This document shows, piece after piece, positions 14,499 to 20,154 of a DNA stretch of 20,154 bases. Position numbers and translations under genes: made by a program. Every line of letters starts with the position of its first letter. Position 1 is the stretch's first letter. Source of the stretch: an uncultured Ignavibacteria bacterium (GTDB taxonomy: Bacteria; Bacteroidota; Ignavibacteria; SZUA-365); NCBI GenBank assembly GCA_913060595.1, contig CAJXSA010000019.1, positions 1 to 20,154 of the forward strand. Reading direction: 5' to 3'. A model generated the notes under the pieces. The model worked only from the letters and a program-made list of their open reading frames with translations. It was not told the DNA's origin and searched no databases.

Positions 14499-15581
14499 AT
14501 GGCTATGCGTGCACACAACTTCTTTGCCGGCCCTGCCGTCCTGCCCCTGCCCGTCATCGAAGCGGCCCGGGACGCCGCATACGATTTCGCCGGACTCGGC
14601 ATGTCCATCATGGAAATCAGTCATCGTTCGAAGGAGTTCGACGCAGTCATACAGAAGGCGCAGAGTGACGCACTCGCGATCATGGGACTGTCCGCCGACG
14701 AGTATGCCGTGCTCTTCGTGGGCGGCGGCGCCAGCACGCAGTTCGCGATGGTGCCGATGAATTTCATGCGCGGCACGGCCGACTACATCAACACGGGCGA
14801 ATGGTCGAAGAAGGCCATCAAGGAAGCCAAGATGCTCGGCAGCTGCAATGTCGCCGCGACGTCCGAGGATGCGAACTTCAATTACATCCCGAAGGAATTC
14901 AGCTTCACGCCGGGCGCCGACTACGTGCATTACACGTCCAACAACACCATTTACGGCACCGAGTTCAAGAGCATTCCCGACGTCGGCGATGTGCCGCTGG
15001 TCTGCGACATGTCCTCCGACATGCTGAGCCGCGAGATGGACTACAGCCGCTTCAGCCTGATTTACGCGGGCGCGCAGAAGAATCTCGGTCCCTCGGGCGT
15101 GACCCTGATCGTCGTCAGGAAAGCGTGGGTGGAACAGGCGAAGGATGACATCCCCACCATGCTCCGCTACAAGACGCACGTGTCCAAGGACTCGATGTTC
15201 AACACTCCCCCGGTGTACCCGATTTTCGTGCTGGGCAAGACGCTCGAATGGATCATCGCGGAAGGCGGACTCGGTGTCATTCAGGAGCGCAACGAGAAGA
15301 AAGCGGCCCTGATCTATGACATCTTCGATGCAAATCCCGATTTCTACAAGGGCGCCGTGACCAACGCGGAAGACCGTTCGCTGATGAACGTGACCTTCCG
15401 TCTGCCGAGCGAGGAACTCGAAGCCAAATTCATCGCCGAGGCCAAGGAGCAGAAGATGTACGGACTGAAGGGACATCGTTCGGTGGGCGGCTGCCGCGCA
15501 TCGATTTACAACGCCTGTCCCGTCGAAAGCGTCGAGGCCCTCGCGCGCTTCATGGAGCAGTTCATGGCGGCCAACAAGTAA
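14499..15581 (+). CDS. serC: Phosphoserine aminotransferase
   Basis: A PLP enzyme that transfers an amino group from glutamate to 3-phosphohydroxypyruvate, giving phosphoserine; it can also serve pyridoxine synthesis. The 360-residue length is normal. The N-terminus NFFAGPAVLPLPVIE, the GMSIMEISHRSKEF segment at 34-47, VLFVGGGASTQFAMVPMNF at 71-89 and YAGAQKNLGPSG at 189-200, with PLP lysine Lys194, are all typical of SerC. The C-terminal GHRSVGGCRASIYNA is the substrate phosphate-binding region. CAGGAG six bases before ATG 14499 fixes the start. It diverges from serA and is followed by a strong terminator, so it is probably a single-gene unit. Confidence 0.97.
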   Translation: MAMRAHNFFAGPAVLPLPVIEAARDAAYDFAGLGMSIMEISHRSKEFDAVIQKAQSDALAIMGLSADEYAVLFVGGGASTQFAMVPMNFMRGTADYINTGEWSKKAIKEAKMLGSCNVAATSEDANFNYIPKEFSFTPGADYVHYTSNNTIYGTEFKSIPDVGDVPLVCDMSSDMLSREMDYSRFSLIYAGAQKNLGPSGVTLIVVRKAWVEQAKDDIPTMLRYKTHVSKDSMFNTPPVYPIFVLGKTLEWIIAEGGLGVIQERNEKKAALIYDIFDANPDFYKGAVTNAEDRSLMNVTFRLPSEELEAKFIAEAKEQKMYGLKGHRSVGGCRASIYNACPVESVEALARFMEQFMAANK

Positions 15582-15625
15582 GGACGCAGCGCTGTCCGCC
15601 GGCATGGGCAGCATATCGGAAAAGG

Positions 15626-15659
15626 AAAACCGATCCCGCATTTGCGGGATCGGTTTTTT
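15626..15659 (+). terminator. Terminator after serC, possibly bidirectional
   Basis: A 14-bp perfect stem AAAACCGATCCCGC / GCGGGATCGGTTTT with an ATTT loop ends in six Ts. On the minus strand it lies after the 2-hydroxyacid dehydrogenase and reads into TTTTCCTTTT, so it probably serves both converging genes. Confidence 0.9.
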
Positions 15660-15713
15660 CATAGGGAAAGGAACGCGGAGGCCGGTGTATCTGCAACGCC
15701 CGCAGCAGTGCGC

Positions 15714-16673
15714 TCAGACGACGCGATGCGCAGGCTCGCGTCCTTCGAGGACGTCGAGCAGGTTGCGGGCGGCCATTTCCGCCATGCGGTCGCGTGTGGC
15801 GATCGACGCGCTGCCGATGTGGGGAAGCAGGACGGTGTTGGGCAGGGCCATCAGTGCGTCCGGCACCGCGGGTTCTTCTTCGAAGACATCGAGTCCTGCG
15901 GCGAAAATCTGTCCATCGCGCAGTGCGGCGATAAGCGCCGCTTCGTCGATGACGGGACCGCGTGCGGTGTTGACGAGTATCGCGGTGGTTTTCATTATTT
16001 CCAGTGCCGCGGCGTCGATCATATGCCGGGTTTCCGGTGTGAGCGGGACGTGCAGGGAGACGACGTCAGACTGTCGCAGCAGGATATCGAGGGGAACGTG
16101 TTCTGCGCCGCGGTCAGCTTCAAACTGCTCGTCGCGGCTTCGGTTGTGATAGAGAATGCGCATGTCGAAGGCTCCCGCGGCCTTGCGCGCAAGGGCCTGG
16201 CCGATGCGTCCCGCGCCGACGATGCCGAGCGTGGCGCCCGAGAGGTCGTGTCCGAGAAAGAGCTTCGGCGCCCAGCCCTCGAACTTTCCCTGTCGCAGCC
16301 AGGCGTCGCTTTCGACGATGCGCCGTGCGGCACTGATCATGAGCGCAAAGGCGATGTCGGCCGTCGCCTCGGTCAGCACGCCGGGGGTGTTCGTGACGGC
16401 GATGTTACGGCTGCGTGCCGCCTCGATGTCGATGTTGTTATAGCCGACGGCGTAGCTGGAGATGACGCGCAGGTGTGTGCCGGCGGCGATGACATCGGCG
16501 TCCACGGGATCGGAGAGCAGGCACAGCAGCGCGTCCGCATTCGCCACGCCGGTGATGAGTTCTTTCTTCGTGATCTGTCGGTCCTTGTCGAACACGGTGA
16601 GCTCCGTGTGCTGACGCAGCAGTGCGAGTCCTTTTTCCGGAATGCTGCGCGTACAGAATATGCGATGAGCCAT
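15714..16673 (-). CDS. D-2-hydroxyacid dehydrogenase, glyoxylate/hydroxypyruvate reductase type
   Basis: A 319-residue NAD(P)-dependent dehydrogenase of the same fold as SerA. GAGRIG at 153-158 is the nucleotide-binding loop; Arg238 (NTARGP), Glu267 (FEEEP) and His285 (LPHIGSAS) form the catalytic set. SYAVGYNNID and NTPGVLTEATADIAFALM are typical of glyoxylate/hydroxypyruvate reductases. It is only about 30% alike to the SerA here by eye, so it is not a recent duplicate. The substrate is most likely glyoxylate or hydroxypyruvate, not 3-phosphoglycerate, but sequence alone does not prove it. A GGGA about 11 bases before the ATG is a weak ribosome-binding site. It is separated from the secreted-protein gene upstream by a terminator. 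Confidence 0.9.
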   Translation of the reverse strand: MAHRIFCTRSIPEKGLALLRQHTELTVFDKDRQITKKELITGVANADALLCLLSDPVDADVIAAGTHLRVISSYAVGYNNIDIEAARSRNIAVTNTPGVLTEATADIAFALMISAARRIVESDAWLRQGKFEGWAPKLFLGHDLSGATLGIVGAGRIGQALARKAAGAFDMRILYHNRSRDEQFEADRGAEHVPLDILLRQSDVVSLHVPLTPETRHMIDAAALEIMKTTAILVNTARGPVIDEAALIAALRDGQIFAAGLDVFEEEPAVPDALMALPNTVLLPHIGSASIATRDRMAEMAARNLLDVLEGREPAHRVV

Positions 16674-16697
16674 GTGTGGGATTCCCGGTGAGAGATG

Positions 16698-16729
16698 AAA
16701 AAAATCCCGCGGCCCGAAAGCCGCGGGAT
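16698..16729 (-). terminator. Intrinsic terminator after the T9SS secreted protein gene
   Basis: On the minus strand a perfect 10-bp stem ATCCCGCGGC / GCCGCGGGAT, with a six-base loop, runs into seven Ts. It lies about 25 bases after the stop of the secreted protein gene. Confidence 0.9.
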
Positions 16730-16752
16730 GAATGAAGCGGTGACGGTGATGC

Positions 16753-18792
16753 TTACTTCATCACGGTCATTTTCTTCTGCTGCACCTGTCCGTCGACGTT
16801 GAGCTGGTACACATAGGTGCCGGAGGGCAGAGCCTCTGCACTCATGTTGATCTGATGCGTGCCGGCGTCCTTGTCGGTGTCGACGAGGGTCGCCACGACT
16901 TCACCGAGGGTGTTGAACACCTTGAGGGACACGTGGCCCGGCTCGGTCAGCTGATAGCTGATGGTCGTGGTGGGATTGAAAGGATTGGGATAGTTCTGGT
17001 ACAGCGTGATGGTATTCGGCGTGGCGTCGAAATACACGTCCACCACCGGGGAGTATGTATGCGTGCCGTCATTGTCGACCTGGCGCAGGCGGTACTTGAC
17101 ATTGCCCACGTTGTGATGGGTCGCGATGACGGGATCGCTGAAGGTGTAGTCCATCGGGGCGGTGGTGGTGCCGCGGCCCGGCACGAAGCCGACCTTCTCG
17201 TAGTTGTTGCCGCCGTCGAAGCTGCGCTCGATCTCGAAACCGTAGTTGTTGCTTTCCATGGTGACGTTCCAGCGCAGGTCCACGTTGCTTCCGTTGACCG
17301 TGGCGTTGAGCGTGTTGAGCTCGACGGGGATGGCGTTGCGCGAGCGATAGGCCGCGATGCCGTTATTGGACATCAGCACGTAGAGAATCACGTGCAGGCC
17401 GGGAGCGACCGGATCTTCCTGCGGGGTGTAATACTGCAGCTTGAAGTCCACGTCGGCGATGTAGTTCTGCTCGGCCGAGTTGTTGTTCAGCGTCTTGTTG
17501 CCCAGCTGCGGCGTCCGGCCCCAGACGTTGAAGTCCTGTCCCGGGGTCGTCACGTCCACAATGCGTGCCGTGGTATTGAGGTTCGGGATCGTGGGATCAA
17601 GTCCGCCGGTCGGCATGCCGTCTGCGACGACGATGAACTTGCGGCCGTACTCGGGCAGCTCGAAGTAGCGCAGGGCGCCGGAGGAACCGGTGCGCGAGGT
17701 GGACAGCGAGCGGTTACCGGTGGCCTGCTGGCTGTAGGTCTGCGGCCAGGGATTGTTGGCATCCTGCACGTGCAGTGCCGCGGTGGTCAGACGGGGATTC
17801 GAGTCCATCCACACGTCGTGTACGAGCGAGAGCTCGGTGCCGGCGACGCCATGGGAAGCAAGACCGGAGTTCGAGTTCACGAGGCGCACGGCCAGGCGGT
17901 ACTCGAGCTTGTAGTTGGCGCCGATATCGGTATTGGGACGCTGGTTCACGGGACGCGTGTCGGCGAGAATCACGTTGACTTCACGGTTCCATTCCGGCTG
18001 TGTCGGGTAGGAGCCGCCGCCCACGTAAATGCGGGTACTGTCAACGAGGTAGGGGGGATCCGGGGCGGGCGGCGTGTACATCGCGCGGTAGCCGATGACG
18101 TCGAAGGCGTCACCCCAGCGCGTGTAGGTCATTTCGCTGTTGCCCATGCTGCCGACAGCCGTACCGCTCGGATTCAGTGTGGCGTACACCAGCTTGGGAT
18201 TCGCGACCGGGGTGTCCCAGCGCCAGACACGGAAGGGCCCCTGCGACAGGTAGACGGGATCGCACATTCCGCTCGGGAGCAGGATGCAGATACCCCAGAT
18301 CGGCACGACAAGGTTGCAGGCGTAAATGCGGCCTTCGTCGTCGAGGTCGATTTTGTAGAGACTGTACGTGTTCTGCGAATACCCGCGGAACAGCTGCACA
18401 CCGTTGGCCGATGCGATGGTGTCGATGGGAACGGGAAGCTCACCGCCCTGTCCGCGCGCCTGCGCGTCGGCGGAGCGTCCGATGTCCGACGCGGGCGTAC
18501 CGGTGGCGGCTTTCCAGGCGAAAATGCGAGGAGTCTGCCAGAACACGGGGCCGGCGACGGAGGTATGCGGATTGACGATGTACACCACATCGCGCCACTT
18601 GTCATAGGCAAGGCCGGTGAAGGACTTGCTCGGAATCATCCAGGCGTTGGGATGATTGGTTTGCGTGGGAGGGGGCGGGGTGTTGCGCCACAGCTCTTCC
18701 CAGTCGATGTTTCCCTGCGCCACCGCCTGCGTGGGCAGTGTCGCGAGAAACAGGACGAGCATGCAGCCTGTCGTCAGTAAAGTTTTCTTCAT
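16753..18792 (-). CDS. Secreted protein with T9SS type A sorting domain
   Basis: A 679-residue exported protein. A signal peptide (MKKTLLTTGCMLVLFLATLP, cleaved near AVAQ, residue 26) is followed by a large region of about 450 residues rich in Trp, Tyr and Gly, with TGLAYDKWRDVVYIVNP, LYKIDLDDEGRIYACN and RVWRWDTP, which suggest a beta propeller. Cys159, Cys169 and Cys177 cluster there. Residues about 485-592 (PVELNTLNATVNGSNVDLRWN, NNYGFEIERSFDG) look like the fibronectin-like segment common before the sorting tail. Residues 593-679 are the type IX secretion C-terminal domain with NYPNPFNPTTTISY and a final KKMTVMK. It should be secreted or held on the cell surface. The function of the propeller-like part is unknown. 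Confidence 0.9.
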   Translation of the reverse strand: MKKTLLTTGCMLVLFLATLPTQAVAQGNIDWEELWRNTPPPPTQTNHPNAWMIPSKSFTGLAYDKWRDVVYIVNPHTSVAGPVFWQTPRIFAWKAATGTPASDIGRSADAQARGQGGELPVPIDTIASANGVQLFRGYSQNTYSLYKIDLDDEGRIYACNLVVPIWGICILLPSGMCDPVYLSQGPFRVWRWDTPVANPKLVYATLNPSGTAVGSMGNSEMTYTRWGDAFDVIGYRAMYTPPAPDPPYLVDSTRIYVGGGSYPTQPEWNREVNVILADTRPVNQRPNTDIGANYKLEYRLAVRLVNSNSGLASHGVAGTELSLVHDVWMDSNPRLTTAALHVQDANNPWPQTYSQQATGNRSLSTSRTGSSGALRYFELPEYGRKFIVVADGMPTGGLDPTIPNLNTTARIVDVTTPGQDFNVWGRTPQLGNKTLNNNSAEQNYIADVDFKLQYYTPQEDPVAPGLHVILYVLMSNNGIAAYRSRNAIPVELNTLNATVNGSNVDLRWNVTMESNNYGFEIERSFDGGNNYEKVGFVPGRGTTTAPMDYTFSDPVIATHHNVGNVKYRLRQVDNDGTHTYSPVVDVYFDATPNTITLYQNYPNPFNPTTTISYQLTEPGHVSLKVFNTLGEVVATLVDTDKDAGTHQINMSAEALPSGTYVYQLNVDGQVQQKKMTVMK

Positions 18793-18875
18793 GTACTACT
18801 CCGTGATGGTGATATGTGAAGAAGATTTCGTTATCGGTTGGTAATTCAAAGGGTTACACTATTGCAAGTCTCTAA

Positions 18876-18904
18876 AACATACCAAATGCGGCAAGATTAC
18901 GCAA
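18876..18904 (-). promoter_or_regulatory. Predicted promoter of the T9SS secreted protein gene
   Basis: TTGCGT at 18904-18899 and TATGTT at 18881-18876 on the minus strand are separated by exactly 17 bases, about 85 bases before the ATG at 18792. GGAG lies 6-9 bases before that ATG. Confidence 0.6.
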
Positions 18905-19067
18905 GGTCGAATCCAGTGACGGACGCAACTGTCCGGTCTGCGGGGACTTCAAGGCAAGGACACGCAAGTCGCGCGAAATGTTACAGTGTGGCCGAATTTC
19001 TCCTGCTGTCACAAAACCCGGTCCCCCGTGTCCTGCTGCATGACGTGCCATCGATCACGGAGGATGT

Positions 19068-20153
19068 ATGCAGCGAGTGTGCCTGATCATGCTTTCTATG
19101 TTCCTGGGTCTCTGCGTGGGGCGGACGCCTGTCGATGCGCAGGGAAACATCGACTGGGCGGAAAACTGGAGACACGCGCCGCCCGCAGGACAGCCGGCGC
19201 ATGCCTTCGCCTGGATGAACGATTCACTTTCCTACACGGGACTCGCCTATGACCAGGTCCGAAACCTGGTGTACGTCGTTTCGCCGCAGTACACCCGCAG
19301 TGCGGGCTGGCTGCTGAACGAACCCCGGATTTACATTCTCGATCCCGACAGCGGAGGCGTGCGCACGGACATTGGTCGCTCCGCGTTTCCCGGCAGCCGC
19401 GGCGCGGGAGGAGAGCTGCCCGTTCCGCTGGACACCTTCATCACTGCTTCCGTCACATCACTCGGTTTCGCGCAGAACCGCTTCGCGGTGTTCAAGATCG
19501 ATGTGGACGACGAGGGACGCATTTACGTCTGCAATCTCGTCAATCCGCTCTGGGGATACTGCAGGCAGGTCAGTCCCTCGGTGTCCGGCTGTGACACCGA
19601 TTACCTCGACCAGGGTCCCCTTCGGATCTGGCGCTGGGACACCCCGACCTCGACGCCCGAACTGATTTACGCCACGCGCAACACGGCGGGGACGGCCATC
19701 GGCAGCGTGCAGGACAGCGAGCTCCCCGCCACCCGCTGGGGCGATGCCTTCGCCGTGACAGGGAAGCGCGCGTGGCATGATCCGCCCGGTCCGGATCCCC
19801 CGGTGCTGCACGACTCGGTGCGCATTTATGTCGGGGGCGGGAACTGGCCGGGACAGAGCGCGCCGAATGACGAGATCGCCATACTGGTGGAAGACCGCCG
19901 TCCCGCGGCGCAGCGGCCCGACCGGGACACCTTCGGCGGCGGCAAGCTGTCGTTTCGACTCGGAATGCGCCTGCAGACGCAGCGCGGCGTTGCGACGCAC
20001 GGTGTCGCAGCGGAAGCGGTGTCGGAACTCCACGGGCACATCACGGGCGAGGTCTGGGCGGACAACAGCAGGAATCCTACGATGTCTTTCCCGGAATTCC
20101 AGTCCGGTATCATCCCGCTGCCGCAGACATACGCGCCGCCCGCGTCGCAGGCG
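19068..20153 (+). CDS. Secreted paralog of the T9SS protein (C-terminus cut by window edge)
   Basis: 362 residues are visible, continuing past the window. A signal peptide (MQRVCLIMLSMFLGLCVG, cleaved near VDAQ, residue 25) leads straight into GNIDWAENWRHAPP, close to GNIDWEELWRNTPP of the divergent gene. Similar blocks run throughout: TGLAYDQVRNLVYVVSP, GGELPVPLDT, KIDVDDEGRIYVCN, GPLRIWRWDTP, TRWGDAFAVTG, DSVRIYVGGG. By eye about 45% of residues are identical. Cys155, Cys165 and Cys175 match the Cys cluster of the paralog. The sorting tail, if present, lies outside the window. ATG 19068 follows GGAGG after four bases, which is close; ATG 19089 is an alternative that keeps most of the signal peptide. 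I see no convincing promoter in the 275 bases upstream. Confidence 0.88.
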   Translation, partial: MQRVCLIMLSMFLGLCVGRTPVDAQGNIDWAENWRHAPPAGQPAHAFAWMNDSLSYTGLAYDQVRNLVYVVSPQYTRSAGWLLNEPRIYILDPDSGGVRTDIGRSAFPGSRGAGGELPVPLDTFITASVTSLGFAQNRFAVFKIDVDDEGRIYVCNLVNPLWGYCRQVSPSVSGCDTDYLDQGPLRIWRWDTPTSTPELIYATRNTAGTAIGSVQDSELPATRWGDAFAVTGKRAWHDPPGPDPPVLHDSVRIYVGGGNWPGQSAPNDEIAILVEDRRPAAQRPDRDTFGGGKLSFRLGMRLQTQRGVATHGVAAEAVSELHGHITGEVWADNSRNPTMSFPEFQSGIIPLPQTYAPPASQA

Positions 20154-20154
20154 C

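Noticed and set aside
13369..14760. 463-codon open frame on the plus strand
   Set aside because: It runs antisense to serA and then out of frame over serC; both genes are certain. Only its internal ATG at 14404 is of interest as a possible decoy start.
16855..18780. 641-codon open frame on the plus strand
   Set aside because: Antisense to the T9SS secreted protein gene, which has a signal peptide and a sorting domain. The reverse frame has no recognisable motif.

Overview
The window is GC-rich, gene-dense bacterial chromosome and reads as a member of the FCB group (Bacteroidota/Ignavibacteria/Kapabacteria side). Three things point there. A complete secreted protein ends in a type IX secretion (T9SS) C-terminal sorting domain with the NYPNPFNP signature. 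Several promoters have a TATGTT(T) -10 element, close to the Bacteroidota TAnnTTTG. A YbbR-like protein, a short ACT-less SerA and a DUF1015 protein are all present. The species cannot be named from the sequence. No rRNA, tRNA, CRISPR array, insertion sequence or phage gene was seen.

Layout. 1-7511 is read on the minus strand, in transcription order: an exported DUF2147 protein, a tRNA-dihydrouridine synthase, an ABC-2 type exporter (ATPase with a two-helix membrane tail, permease, and a 52-residue membrane protein), a leader with an intrinsic terminator, the ribosome-assembly GTPase der, and ftsH, which runs off the left edge. 7587-10960 is a plus-strand iron module: fur, feoA, feoB and a small exported protein, fronted by a near-perfect palindrome that touches the fur start codon. 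11030-11947 is a YbbR-like protein with its own strong promoter. 12022-15581 is a serine-biosynthesis locus: serA and a DUF1015 gene on the minus strand, diverging from serC on the plus strand. 15714-16673 is a second D-2-hydroxyacid dehydrogenase. 16753-20154 holds two divergent paralogous secreted proteins; one is complete with a T9SS sorting tail and the other is cut by the right edge.

How the genes work together. Fur probably controls itself and the FeoAB ferrous-iron importer from one operator, possibly together with the divergent DUF2147 gene. SerA and SerC give the first two steps from 3-phosphoglycerate to phosphoserine. No serB phosphatase is visible, and the co-transcribed DUF1015 protein carries a DGHHR box like those of ParB/sulfiredoxin-fold enzymes. 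Der (50S assembly), Dus (tRNA modification) and FtsH (membrane proteolysis) are housekeeping genes.

The most unusual structures are: the der leader, where a promoter, a short open frame, two hairpins and an intrinsic terminator lie within about 110 bases of the start codon; a duplicated translation-initiation site before serC that opens an out-of-frame overlapping reading frame; the ABC ATPase with a membrane hairpin tail; and the divergent secreted paralogs. None of these amounts to a clearly new defence or mobile system.
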